Below the pieces are notes generated by a model, which had not been told where the DNA came from, ran no database searches, and was given only the letters and a program-made list of their open reading frames with translations. From Atherix ibis (Eukaryota > Arthropoda > Insecta > Diptera > Athericidae), in NCBI GenBank assembly GCA_958298945.1, contig OY282607.1:75384868-75448867 (forward strand): DNA of 64,000 nucleotides, in the 5' to 3' direction. Numbering within the stretch: the stretch's first letter is position 1; each line of letters starts with the position of its first letter. This document shows, piece by piece, positions 34,101 to 46,529 of the stretch. Made by a program: the position numbers and the translations under genes.

Positions 34101-37100
34101 ACCACATTATTTATTATAAAACCATTTTGTAAAGTAATTCTCCTTCTAACCTTATCTACAAATAGAATCGCTGTAATAATTAATGCGTATTTTGTAATTT
34201 AAAAAAAAAAAACATTATAAGAAAAATTTACAAAGTATAAATAATACACGTGTTGGCTATAATATTTTTATACAAATCATCTTATTTTTCTCATATTTAG
34301 TATATCATTCACAAAATAAGATTTACACTTATAGAAATTGAAATAAAATGACTTTTAATTATGAATGCTTACGAATAAGTTTTATTGAAAAATATTTGAT
34401 AAAATTTATCTAAATTTCATAAAAGAAATAAAATATTTTTTAAGATAATAGAAAAAAAAACCGGTTAGTTTTCGGAAGAAGGAAAGAAAATTTCTTTTTT
34501 AATTTCAGATAAGTGATATTCCGGAAGTTTTTAATGAATTTAATGAATATTTTCTTTAAAAATTTTCCGTCATATTCATAGAGATAATTGAGTTCAGGGT
34601 GAAGGTTTCAACATTAAAATTCATACTTGAAATTTTTAATATTGTTTCATTTAAAATGAGACAATTTAATTACAAAGGTATGGGAAAGAACAAAAAAAAT
34701 AAATATGATATTAACATAAATGTTTTTCTATAAAAATTTCATTTTTATTTTTCAATCGTTTAATAATTACTATATAGTTAGTATAAAGGAAGACACGTGT
34801 TTTTTTAAGGTAATAAATAATCATTTTTTATGTATTTATACTTGCAATTATATGATTAACAATAAATATTCTTAGTATCTTTTTATAATCTTGATTGTTT
34901 TATGGTTAATTTTAATGAGGGAACAAAAAATGAAAAATATAAAAAAAACCTTTGAAAAACAAAATAAGTAAAATTTGCAAAAATGTCTATCAATTGATTT
35001 ATGTTAATTTTTATAATTATAATTAATTCTTAGGTTTTAAGAAAAACAAACATCTAAAGTCAAGGCTGAATAGTACAATAAAATTAATACTGGTAATATT
35101 ATTAATTGTACTCCGTTTTTGGTGTATGTGTATATCCAATAACATATAGTACTTAATAAAAATAATAAAAACTAATAAAAAAAAATAAAAATATTTGTGC
35201 ATAAATTAGATACGAGTTATTAGAATGACCCATCGTTAAAAATAATTCAACTATCGTGAATTATGTTTGTTCTAAAAATGTAAATGCAAGGATTTGATAA
35301 ATTTTATAACAATGTTTTTTAACTAATATTTAATTAAGAAAACACAGATTTTTTTAAAATATAACCTTTTATAATAATATAAAAAAAATATTAATAACGA
35401 CGACAAAAATCGCAATTTACCTCAGGGTACTATTAAACAAAAAGTATAATGACTTACCTAGCAAACTTTTTTTTTTTTTGATGAACACGTAGTCAAATAG
35501 ACGAAATTTTTTTTTATAATCTATATAAAAAAGGATGTTTGTTATAATTTCAAGTAAAATTAGTACTGAAATGTATTATTCTAAGCGACAGGACACAAAA
35601 GGCCATTTGGTCACTAATAAGGAAGGAAATTAAATTATAATTGAAGGAGAAGTGATTTTGAGAATTAGCTTAGTACCATTCGAACCCACGGCACCCTTGG
35701 ATGATGATACTGATAGTCTTCAACTAATTATTCACTATATTGTCTTTTTAAAAAAAATTTATTCACTAAAAGTATGTTTCAAAACGTATAAAATACCTTT
35801 CACGGAAAAGCATTTAAAGAAGAAAATCTATTATTAAAAATAAATTATATAGAAAATACACAAATAAATATAAAATTTTTGATGCTCTTTTTAGGAAATT
35901 ATGGCTATGTAATATTAATTTTTACATTAAATAACGTTAATATCGGTTGTAATAGTATATTTGTAATAGAGAAAATGTTAATTGTGTGATTTTTCTATTA
36001 CAAAACTTTACTAGTTAAAGTGGGCTTTTACCATAAATTTTCCTCTCGTTTGAATACTATGTTATGATCGCAGAATCTACTTAACTGATTATTATTAAGC
36101 TAAAAACTATGGATAATTATAAATAAAAAAAAAATTTTGTTCATTTTCAAATCCATTACGAGATATTTGTCAATAATTACAATCATATTTAATATTCTGG
36201 ATTTTTAGTAGAGCTCATTTTAGAATATTTTAATTTGACCTTACAGGTATTTTAGTATTCAAAAGTTAATTTATAGCGGTGGCTTAAAAGTACTTATTGT
36301 ATATTCAAAGAAATCATATGTCATAGTATCTTTGATGTCATAAGATACTAAAGCTGATATGTAGATAATCGATTGTATTTGAAACATCAGCTTTTCAATT
36401 GATATAAATTATCTTAACTGATTGTAATGACATAGATGGATCTCTACAAATATTTTTGATTGATTTAATAGGATATTATTTATGGAAAATAAATAATATT
36501 TACTATCGTTTCTCATGCATTTCTATGCGATATCTTATAAGAAACATAATAAAATTTGCTACTTTTATGAGATATTATCGAGAACATCTTATAGAGTTAA
36601 TATTTAAAATCCTATTACTGTTACTGGTGTGTTGGCCTTTTAAAAATTAATTTTTTTAAGAAGGATTATCGCAAAATCTATGTAATGAAGATCTTAGAAA
36701 AAATATAACACATTTAGTAAGAAGAAGAACAATTTCGACTCACAGTTACTTTGAAATAAAATCATGAAATTTGGTCATTTGCGGAATAAAGATCAATAAT
36801 TAATGGTGACAAAATGAATAAACTCCACTTCTTTTTGGAGAATATTAATATAACGAATATTTTTTTATGAATATTTTTTTATGATAATTAATTATTAATT
36901 TTAGAAGCCTAGCATGCGCATATTAACCAATGAATTATTGATAACAATAATATTCAGATATATTCGTAATATTATAAAGTATAAATACTGTATATAATTT
37001 TATTATGAGTGCTTAAAGGGCGTTATCTTTTTAATGATATATTTTTAACGTACTCGAAGTTAAGCTCTATCTAAAAACATTTTCGAAGAACGTACGATAA

Positions 37101-38559
37101 CTTTTCGAAGATCAAAAACATTTATTTAACTAGTAAATTTTTTTTTTATTATAGTTGAAGGTGATCAATAGCATTTTTAATAGATATATTTTTCTTTTTA
37201 TAATATATTTTAAGGATCTTTACTATATGGAGACTTTTTCGAAGAACGTTTGAGACACTTTTGGAATATTGCAAAAAATTAATATAATTTATAAATATTT
37301 ATTTATGCTAAGTATTCGATTGGTTATGCGATAGCTTGTTTTATATTTAAACTTTTATTTTAAAATTATTTCTAAAGTAATTAGTTAGAAAAAAGATTGT
37401 AGCTGTGAAAATATATATATAAAACTACCGTAAACTCTGACTTAGCATTATTTTGTTTTAATGTTTGAGAACTAATTCAATTAGAGAACTTAAAAATAAA
37501 TATTCCATTTAACTATATGTGTAATTTAAAGAAATATCACAAAAATCTCAGATATACGTTTTGAAGAGTATATTTTATGTATTTTTGAGTATGTTCTTTT
37601 TAAAGGTCTTTATCTAAGGTTATGTATTTATTTTTTAAGTTTAAAATATTATTAATTTCAAATAAAATATAAAAACTTATTTTATAGAATAAATTTACAA
37701 AATTTAAATATCTAAAATCTCAAAGAATTAAAAACTATTAACTTATTATGGTTTTTTTTGGCTATAAATATTAGCAACAATTTGTTACTAGAATTAAAAT
37801 TTTCAGTTTTTTTTATTCTATAAAAATTTTCATGACATTGTTAAAATAATATGTTAGCAATAAAATTTATACTGTTTATACAAATGTACAATAGCTGATA
37901 TAATTTTCGGAACAGATGTATTATTACGTACCTGAGTATCACACTTAAAAAAAATTTTATTACAATATTTCGTAAAAATTAATATTTTTTCTACAGTTTA
38001 AGTAAATATTTCCAACAATGAATCTTAAAATTGAAGATATTTTAAATGTTAAATGTTAATATAACTAGTTGTTTGGCAGTTTTTTAGGTCAATTAAGATG
38101 GTGTACTCTTACACCTAATTAATTTGAGATTATAAAATATTATTTATATTCATTTTCAATATATTCTTTTAAATTTTTTTTATTTTCTAAAATCATTAAT
38201 TGCTACAAAAAAATTATTCATTCATAATCATTTTAATGGACATCTTTTTTTTTATATCTTGAAGGTGTAGATAGGAAAAATACGAAATCTTGATAAAAAT
38301 TAGCTGAATAATCAAGTTATCAGCTGCGTTTGCATTGAATTTCACTACGAAATCTAATCCATATAAATTATATCAAATAACTGATAAAAATAAAAATTTA
38401 AAAAAAGACAGTTGATAATATTTTTAAAACTTTTCAGCAAAATTTAAATTGTATACTATGCTGGGAAATGGTCAACAAATATGGTAGAGATTTTTTAATT
38501 CTTATTTAGGTTAGACCTATTCGAAATTTATTAATATTTAGTTCAAATAAAAACAAAAG
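31141..38559. other. Long AT-rich stretch without recognised genes
   Basis: This is probably intergenic or intronic. It holds a 28-bp tandem duplication (33576-33624), a short A-rich patch with an isolated balanced frame at 35640-35720 (SLVPFEPTAPLDDDTDSLQ, plus), and small dyads such as tagtatctt/aagatacta at about 36325-36350. No splice-supported exon was found. Confidence 0.5.
33576..33624. repeat. Two-copy 28-bp tandem duplication
   Basis: ccaaaactttaaggattttt occurs at 33576 and again at 33604, period 28 bp. Local slippage or duplication; no function inferred. Confidence 0.7.
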
Positions 38560-38787
38560 TTGCAAATAGAAACTATTAATGATATCGATTTACATAAAGT
38601 CCCACATCTTGAACGCGTTTATGTCACATTTAACCTTTTACGAGAACTTCCTTCAACGATGAGATCGTATGAGCTTCCAATTGATAAGAAATTAATATTG
38701 CGCAAATTGAATAAATCATATTTAAGAGCATTAACAGATATTTTTTTTTGCATTTGTAATAATTTGTTTGTATTTGAATTTGAATAG
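38560..38787 (+). CDS. Unassigned ORF of coding-like composition, possible terminal exon
   Basis: An open plus-strand frame runs from after the stop upstream to TAG at 38785-38787. It includes INDIDLHKVPHLERVYVTFN, LLRELPSTMRSYELPIDKKL and ILRKLNKSYLRAL. The usage (Asp, Glu, Arg, Pro, His) differs from chance ORFs here, and codons vary at third positions. There is no ATG at the beginning; a weak acceptor (aacaaaag, 38559) would be needed. The LERVYVTFNLLRELP stretch is faintly like a leucine-rich repeat. It could be an exon of a gene with long introns, or a transposon fragment. Confidence 0.25.
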   Translation: MQIETINDIDLHKVPHLERVYVTFNLLRELPSTMRSYELPIDKKLILRKLNKSYLRALTDIFFCICNNLFVFEFE

Positions 38788-39105
38788 ATATTTTTGTAGA
38801 ATAAAAAAAAATAAATAAAGATCAGTTTAAGTTTATTTACTTACAGCGTTTTTTTTTTTTTGTAAGCCCCTTGAATGACTTGAGATCGAAATAAACTATA
38901 ATTTTTATTCCGCTCAATTGCTTCTCAAAATGTAGAAATAGATTTTTATTTTTATATAAATTTTATTTTGCTATAAACGAATAATTAAAGATGATCCTTT
39001 TGGTTATGGCCAGGTACAGAATTACTATATATATTTTTTTCTGAATTGATTTACTTTTTTCGTGGCATATTTGATAAATATTTATTATCACATAAGATAT
39101 TCCGC

Positions 39106-39143
<38 letters not shown>

Positions 39144-39743
39144 GGCTATTTAAAACAAACAATTAAATTTGGATTTTCAAAAAAAAAATTTACTAAAATT
39201 TTGCTCCAAATCAATTATGTACTTTTTGATAGTTTTTGTAAAATTTATTAAAAATTTATTATAATGGCAAGAAAACACTTTCTTAGTAATCAATTTTTTT
39301 ATAAATGAAATCACCTTGAATGCTTTAGATTAGTGCATAATTTTTTTTTTAATTTATACAAATAAAAAACTCCGTAATTCTTTATTATTATTTTTATGCA
39401 ATTTTCGATTTTGTGGTAAACAATCTTTTCCAAAAAGGCGAAGTAAATTATTATAGACCGAAACGAGACATAAATTCACTTTTTCGATTGAATTTAAATA
39501 AATATTGAGCTTTCGTAAGATTGAAAGTGAATTACGCACGCGGGTGCTTAAAAACTTTAAAAACAAATTAGAAATTTTCTAAAATAACGTAATCGATTTT
39601 AATTTTCCTATAGAGAGCTTTTATTTTTATTTGATAGAACACAAACTATAACAAAAATATATAATTTTTTTTCTATTTTTCCAATTGGTTTATTTGCAAT
39701 TCATTATACATCAATTGAGCAGCCCTGCCGACATTAAAGAACC
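38788..39743. other. AT-rich spacer with an (AT)12 microsatellite
   Basis: Apart from the dinucleotide run at 39113-39136, nothing is recognised. The minus-strand ORF at 39354-39566 has no motif. Confidence 0.5.
39113..39136. repeat. (AT)12 microsatellite
   Basis: Uninterrupted alternating AT from 39113 to 39136. Confidence 0.95.
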
Positions 39744-39977
39744 TTATCGATTAGTAACCGCCGTCAAACTGTCGAAAGGCAAGTTGAAAGCCGCATAGTC
39801 GAACCTATGCTGGCCGCTGCTTGGTTGGTTGGTGCCGTGATCATTGCCGCGATCGTTGCCGTGCCGCCGCACGTATGAATGTGGAAGTGCTGAATGTTGT
39901 TGATCGTTGATCTTTAAATGCTGAATAACTACCAGTGTTTCTTTAAGTTGAAAAATTTTGTTCAAATTTTCTTTCAA
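39744..39977 (-). CDS. Unassigned GC-rich ORF, possible 3'-terminal coding exon
   Basis: Minus strand, ending CGA TAA at 39744. The last 55 or so codons are far more GC-rich than anything nearby: HSALPHSYVRRHGNDRGNDH, then GTNQPSSGQHRFDYAAFNLP and FDSLTAVTNR. The upstream part (MKENLNKIFQLKETLVVI) is AT-rich and may be intron. An AG at 39921-39922 (GTTATTCAG|CAT) would give an in-frame 177-bp terminal exon, with a poor pyrimidine tract. The Gly-Asn-Asp/His-Arg repeat recalls low-complexity tails of RNA-binding or nuclear proteins. No family was recognised. Confidence 0.35.
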   Translation of the reverse strand: MKENLNKIFQLKETLVVIQHLKINDQQHSALPHSYVRRHGNDRGNDHGTNQPSSGQHRFDYAAFNLPFDSLTAVTNR

Positions 39978-42304
39978 AATTTATCATGTTAAAAAGAGTC
40001 CACTTAAAGAAAATTTTCTATTGTATATTTTTTTAAAGTAATATTCACTATATCTTTTTTTAGGCATTTTTACCCAAACCTAGATAGATTAATTATTATT
40101 TAAATATGTATCTTTTTATATAGAAGACTTTACTATAATATTTAATATTCTAAAAATTGAGAGGAAATTTATGATCACTGAGACGAAATTTTCTACATTT
40201 TTTTTTGGTTAGGGAATTTTTACAGTCGATTGCCTGAACTTAAATATATTATCTGTAGTATTCGACCTGCTTATTGTAAAGTTTAATTCAAAGGCAGACA
40301 ATTACTCACCTTTGTAACAGCAAGCCACATAAATTACTTGTGTACGTTTACCTAATTATTTTAAAGTTATTATTAACGTAGTTGTTAAAAGACCCTCACT
40401 TTTTTGTGGTTATGAACTGTAACGCTGACAAAAATTGAAACACAATTTATACCAAAAAAATAATATAATTTCATCTCGATATTACTTGTATTTATATTTG
40501 TTCGATATAAGAAAAAGTAGTTTTTAGATTAAGAGTATCGAAATATATAATATACATGTTTTTTGATTTTTGTTATTGTTGTATTCAGCTATAATTTATT
40601 GTACAAGTAACATAAATGTGTTCATTTATTTGCTTATGATGCAATAAATGTTTGGCTTATCGCGAGTATTCAATAGAAATAGGCAATTTTTTAGGTAAAC
40701 AAATTAATTAATAGAACATTTTCAATTCTTTTTATACTATTTTTTTATAATAAAATTTTTAATCTTTAGTTTTTTCAACTGAATAAATTACTAATTGATA
40801 AAATGAAAATTTTTATATGATCGTATTATTTATTTTAATTCAAGCAGATATTTTTTTAAGGTCAAGTTAATTTTTGGATAAAAGTTTTGTTGTTTTTTTA
40901 GGTGTTGGTAGAGTGGAGAGTATTCAAAAAATTTGCAAAAGTGAGTAGAACATCAGGTTAATACACCCCCTTTTTACGTCATCAAACATAAAAGTTTATT
41001 TGTCTAAATAACTATGTAGCCGATGGAGAATAATGTTAAATACTTTTAATAATAACTAATATTATGTATTACTAAAAATATAATATTTTGAACAAATACG
41101 TAAAATAAATAATAATTTGGAAAATTACTTTTTATATAATATTTGAAATAAAACCTTGCCTAAATTTATTCAAATTTTCTGCTTCACGCACAAGTCACCC
41201 AACAATAATTATGCTTAGAATCTTAAGTTATGTGATTTATAATATAATAGCATAAATATAGTGTAGTACCATATAACTAAATGCAAGGTTAAATATCTTA
41301 CCTTTTACTTCTTAAATTACATCATCTTAAGCGAAAGTATATTTTTGCTTCATGACGACTTCGAAAAAAAGGGGAACATTGTAATGGAAATCTGATCGGA
41401 TCGAATTTTTTATTTTGTAATGAAATAGTTAAATAAAATTCAGCTATACAAAAAGTAATTAAATTGAGTAATTTTGTGGGTGTAAACATGTAAAAGTATA
41501 TTATAATGCTGTAATTTGGCAAAATAAAATGCCTGTAATTTGTATTTTTCTTTCGTACAATTTTGTGTTAGCAGAAGAACAACATATTATATTACTATTG
41601 AAAAAAAAAACTCATTTACGCGTAAATTTTATTATATAATAAATAATATTAAAAAATAATACAATAATTTTTTCTATTACTATAATATTTAAAAAGATAA
41701 GAAAATAGTTTTGGCAAAACTTACTCACAAGTTATATTATACAACATATGAAAAAAATTCACTATATTTCAAGTTGTAAAGATTTTTAATTGACTCTTAG
41801 TACAGACCTATTTGCTAATAGTAATATTTATTATTTAAACAATATACTCAATAAAGACTTTTTCTAAAATAGAAAAATCGAACAAATACTATTAAGATAA
41901 ATATGCAAGTAAATCACCTTTTGTAGATGAACATAACTAAATTAATTTTACTTGCAAATATTTATATTTATATAAAAACATCAGATTGTTAGTTTCACAT
42001 GATAAGGTCTAATTTTTTTTTTTTTTTAACTAATATAATAAATTTTAAGACTTTTGAAAAACTAAAATATCCAGACTATGTTTTTTGTAGTGTGAACTAC
42101 AGTATACTATACGAGAATAGTGTGTCTGGAGTGCATTCTCTAATGCATTGGCAAACTGCATTATATTAATTTTATTATTAGGCTTAGGTGTGAATTGATA
42201 AGTTTGTATTTAAATGAGAAGGTTTCAATTTGTCTAGCTAAATATTTTTACGAATTTTTCCGACTTGAACTAAAAAGGTTTTAATACCTCTTTTAATTAT
42301 CGTA
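39978..42304. other. AT-rich DNA, nothing recognised
   Basis: No ORF or transposon motif supported; an imperfect dyad around gcaagtaaat/ttacttgca lies at about 41900-41960. Confidence 0.5.
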
Positions 42305-42800
42305 CCTTATGCGGTTCCTGGTAATACTGCACTAATAGCATAGTTAGAAGTATCCGTCTTGATGCCGTATTTTTCATCTGAGCTAGGATGTGCTAAATAA
42401 GTAGCATAAATCAGAAGTTGTTTGACTTTTTCTAAAGCTAATGTTCAGTCATCGTTTAACTGAAATTTATCTTTCTAACACCGTGAAAGTACTACTACTA
42501 ATGTAATGATATCAAATTTGAAGCTAAGTTTGCCAAAAACCGATAGTAATAATTAGTGATTCCTAAAAATCTTTGTAGAGAATTAACATTAAGTGGAATA
42601 AGATAAATGCTAATTATAGATACTCTAACTTTAGAAAGAAAACTCCGCAAAAACAGTTCCGCAGCTCCAAAAATGCATTTACCAGTTTTTGTTTTTAAGA
42701 CCGTCTTCCTTGAGCTTAATAAACACAATTTCCAAATGTTTGATGTGTTCCTCTTCGGATTTATTAAATTAAATACTTAAAAAAGGAAGGAAAAAAACGG
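42305..42800 (-). pseudogene. Ty3/gypsy-type pol fragment (RT end and RNase H start)
   Basis: A minus-strand frame at 42498-42728 contains VNSLQRFLGITNYYYRFL, the conserved segment at the end of Ty3/gypsy reverse transcriptase. After a frame change the RNase H start follows, with KTDTSNYAISAVL near 42340, its first catalytic Asp present. Stops and frameshifts make it non-functional. No LTR, primer-binding site or gag was found, so it is an isolated relic. Confidence 0.65.
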
Positions 42801-43200
42801 AAAATAACTAATACTAACAAAAGCTTTCCGATAATTTAAATAAAGCAATAAATGAACAACAGTTGGAAATGGTAAAAAAATATATGCTCCACCATTTCAA
42901 TGTGCATGCTCAATCAATTATAACCGCTCAGCAAAAATTTGCACAATTAAATTTCCGCATCATTCAGCATCCAAAATATTCCACAGATTTGTTTTCTTCG
43001 AACTTCCACATGTCCCGGAACTGAAAACAATTCCTGTCTATAAAGACACTGTAAACGGATAGTTTTGAGGATTTAAAAAAAAAACTACTTTGGGGGAGAA
43101 GGAGGAGGGTGGTCTGGTACCATTAAATTTTTGAGACATTGGATAGAGTGTATTGAGTTCTAAGGAGGGAAAACATTGAAAAATAATGTATAATTAAAAG
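42801..43200 (+). pseudogene. Mariner-type transposase C-terminal relic
   Basis: The plus strand gives FAQLNFRIIQHPKYSTDLFS and SNFHM (degraded HPPYSPDLAPSDFHLF, third catalytic Asp changed to Asn), and later VLSSKEGK close to the usual C-terminal end. The frame is broken repeatedly. A patch gggggagaaggaggagggtgg at 43092-43112 is an oddly purine-rich insertion. No TIRs were identified. Confidence 0.45.
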
Positions 43201-44779
43201 AAATAAATTGTGCAAATGCAAATCCAAAAACTCGACAACTGTAATACCAATTCTCCAATCATTCAAAATTTGAGCATTTTTTTGGTTTCTTAGTCATTCA
43301 GCTTCTGTAATACACCCCATTTAATATGATCAATATATAATAATTATACAATAAGGCTTATAATTTGAACAATTTCTAGTTTTTCCATAGAAATGGGTGT
43401 ATTATGTTTACGATAATGACGCAACCAACAGTGATAAAAGAACATAATTATGAATGCAATTTTATCATATAGATAACAGTAGTCGGTGCCATTACGTAGT
43501 TCCAAGTACGTGCATATATACCATACATACATGGAAGTAATAATAATAAGCATATTAACTAGACAATATAATAATAATGACTAAAAAATTATTCTGATTA
43601 TAAACCCAGGAAAGAAATAGCGTTTAAAAAAATTTTACGAAAAAGCTGACCTTCAGACATTGTTTAATATTTCAATCGTCGTATATCTTCTTAAGATAAA
43701 AAGTGAGAGAAAATATTCAAAACCAGAAAATGTTATTATCTTTTGGTAAAGTTCAATGTCTTTATGTTAAACCAAAAAAAAAAAAAAAACAGACATAAAA
43801 AACAAAAATAAAACCTGAACTGTATTTGTTTTCAAAGCATACAAAATTTTTGGATGCATTTAAGATATTGTAGGTGCGAAGTAAGAAAAATTTCAATGTC
43901 AACTATAATACTATTCAAAATGGAATTTATATCGTATATCGTTTCATATTTAAATTAATTCTTATACATTATACTTTATTGTTTTCTTTAAACTTAAAGG
44001 TTAGAGGTTAAAGTTTTTTGAAAGTTTGTTTCCCGGAAAAATAGTTTTTTTTTTAGAAAAAAAAACAGACATTGTAGCAGTTAAAAATATGTTTTTTAAG
44101 AACTATGGTTTTAGAGTTGATTTGTTTTTAAAGAAATATAACAGATTTAAATCAGCTTTTGAAAGTATTGTATTGATAAATAAGATATAAATAAAATAAT
44201 ATTGTATGATAAATGAGTATCCTATAAGATAAATGAACTTTGCTTGTTAATGGCTTTTGATATATAAAATCACGTTAAGATTGCGGATGTTATTAGCGAG
44301 TCAGGTGTAAATAATATATTTAGTTGGTTTCAAAATTGTTTTAGCTGATAATAAGATTTATTTAAACATAATATATTCGATAAGGCAATATGGATATTTT
44401 GAAAAATATTTAAAAAAAAATTAAAAAGTTTTCTGATCATTTTGGTGTTTATTTTTTATAATTTTTATAAATATCAAATATATACCAGATTTTTACTAAA
44501 ATCAAAATTTAAAACTTGGCTTTTAGCTTAAGAGAGATATAAGCTTATTTTGTAAGGATTTGGGTAATAAGGAGCAAATGGATACTTCATGAAAGGAATA
44601 TACAAGGTGTGGCAGAAAAGAAGATCATGGTTTTCAATGAAGAGTAAAGGTAATATTGTCAGATTTTTCTTGATATACCTTTACTTTCCATTTTGTGAGC
44701 CATTCTTAAATAGATAAAATGTGTTTTTAGAGAATATTAGATTCAATTTTAGGATCTTTGTCAGTGGAAAGGTATTTAG
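43201..44779. other. AT-rich spacer, nothing recognised
   Basis: No supported ORF. The poly(A) run near 43779 (aaaaaaaaaaaaaaaac) is not tied to an identified element. Confidence 0.45.
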
Positions 44780-45190
44780 TATTATTTGAATAAATAGCAA
44801 AAAGGAGTTCAGATGTATTTGGAATATCTTGTGTATAAATATTGTACAGAATAGAATCCAATATTCTATACTGCGGATCTCTAGCGGCAATGTGAAGAAT
44901 ATCTTATATTTCAGTACCTTCTAATGTCTAAAAAAGTTGATCAGATCGATAAAATTTAAGGATGAGGAAGCAGTTTCTAAAAAAACCCGCATGCCAAACT
45001 CTATCAAATACGTTAGAAATATCTAAAAATACACCCGGTTCAATACTCTATCAATCTGAGGCATTGTTGGGTTTAGTCTAGAATTTTTGTTTTCTCGAAA
45101 ACTTTATCAAGGAATGAATTAAGACTGATCGGTTTCTGAATCATTTAAATTATGGAATGTTTCCAGAGGATGGGTAAGTATGTGGTTCAA
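44780..45190 (-). pseudogene. Jockey-type LINE reverse transcriptase relic
   Basis: Minus-strand pieces in RT order: KPISLNSFLDKVFEKTKI (about 45140-45085), then FLDISNVFDRVWHAG (about 45035-44990), which carries the Asp-containing F.DVS.AFDRVWH motif. Then comes RDPQYRILDSILYNIYTQDI (about 44885-44825), a degraded version of GVPQGSVLGP.LYN.Y..DIP. Stops and frame changes intervene. It is the domain order of jockey/CR1-like RT and may be from the same family as the relic at 4330-4890, but from a different part of the protein. Confidence 0.65.
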
Positions 45191-45263
45191 AAACCACAAT
45201 TATTATATGAAGTGTGGTGGAAAGTTAAATAAAATTCTTGTTTTCCACAACAATTATATTTTA

Positions 45264-46527
45264 CCAGGAGTATAAGCTTAAATCCGCTATTTTTTAGTCA
45301 AAAAAACAGATGTTTTTTCATAGAAAGCAAAAACATATTTATTCAAAGTAGTTGCTCTCGCTGGCTACACATTTTTCCCATCTCTCCGGCAATTTGTGGA
45401 TACCACGCCACAAAAATTCTTTCTCTTTCAAGGCAAACCACTCATGAAGCCATTTTCGAACGTCTTCGTAAGAATCGAAGTGCTGCTCAGCGAGCGCATG
45501 GCCCATCGACGAAAACAAGTGGTAGTCGGAAAGGGCCAAATTTGTGAAATAAGCGGGCTGGGGTAGTACCTCCTAGTTGAGTGTCTCCAAGTAGTTTTGG
45601 ACAATTTTTGACATGTACGATGGTACGTTGTCGTGGAGGGAAATCATCTTGTCATGTCTTTGTTGATAATTCGTCCTTTTTTCAGTGCAATTTGATCAGA
45701 TGTTGGTGGTAGCGGTGAGCATTGACAGTTTCATCAGGTTTCATAGTAGACGATACCCTGCTGATCCCACCAAACGCACAGCCTCGTCTTCCGTCCGAAG
45801 CGATTTGGTCTTGTGGAAGATGTTGATGGTTGGCTGGGATCAACCCACGATCTCTGGCGTTTAGGATTATCAAAAAATATCCACTTTTCATCGCCTGTTA
45901 CAATCCGATGCAGGAACGACTTTCTTTTTTGTCTGGCGAGCAAGATTTCGTATGTGTTTTGACGTCGCTCCATTTGCCTATCATTCAATTCATGCGGCAC
46001 CCATTTTCCGATCTTTTTAGTCTTCCCCATGACATGCAGACGCAAGGAAATAACTGGTTGAGTAACACGCAATTGCTCCGCGAGCATTTTTAGCGATTGG
46101 GTACCGTCTTCATCCAAAAGAGACTGCAATTGATGGTTCTCAACCTTCCTAAGCCGATTTTCACGCTTCTTGTCCCACAAGTCAAAATTGCCGCCTTTGC
46201 ACCGGCGAAACCAATATCGGCATGTTATATCCGATAAAGCACTATCACCAGAGGCCTCCATAAGCATTCGATACGATTTGGCAGCCGATTTCTTCAAATT
46301 GAAGCAGAAAATCAGACCTTCCCGCATATGCTATTTTTCTGGCACAAAACTAGACATGATTACCAAAGGAAAAATATATGTTCTTGTACGAAATTGCTGA
46401 TAATGTGCACTGATTAATGTTGACAGATGTCAAACTCATAATAAAAAGTATGGCGTGTCCATAGTAGCTTAATACGCTCACTCACGCCATCTATGACCAA
46501 ACAGCGGATTTAAGTGTGTACCCCTGG
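45264..46527 (-). mobile_element. Near full-length Mos1-like mariner (mauritiana subfamily), 1264 bp
   Basis: The termini CCAGGAGTATAAGCTTAAAT (left) and, reverse-complemented, CCAGGGGTACACACTTAAAT (right) are flanked by TA (45262-45263 and 46528-46529). The encoded protein is clearly Mos1-related throughout. The element at 51132-51834 has the same ends. No active copy is present. Confidence 0.93.
45339..46357 (-). pseudogene. Mos1-like transposase pseudogene
   Basis: The start ATG is at 46355-46357 (MSSFVPEK) and codon 9 is TAG (46331-46333), probably from GAG as in the 51-kb copy. The helix-turn-helix region (FCFNLKKSAAKSYRMLMEA, TCRYWFRRCKGGNFDLWDKK) and the second HTH (LLDEDGTQSLKMLAEQLRVT) follow, then WVPHELNDRQMERR. 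The catalytic motifs are IVTGDEKWIFF and LHDNVPSY. A degraded YFTNLALSDYHLF keeps the third Asp. A small deletion after GIVYYE shifts the frame (near 45740), and TAG replaces Trp in ETLN-stop-EVLP. The C-terminus HKLPERWEKCVASESNYFE is intact, ending at TAA 45339-45341. Confidence 0.92.
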
Positions 46528-46529
46528 TA

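Noticed and set aside
35652..35837. Plus-strand frame with LVPFEPTAPLDDDTDSLQ
   Set aside because: Only about 25 codons look coding-like; start is GTG, no acceptor, rest is AT-rich noise. The ttcgaac nearby does not form a tRNA T-arm.
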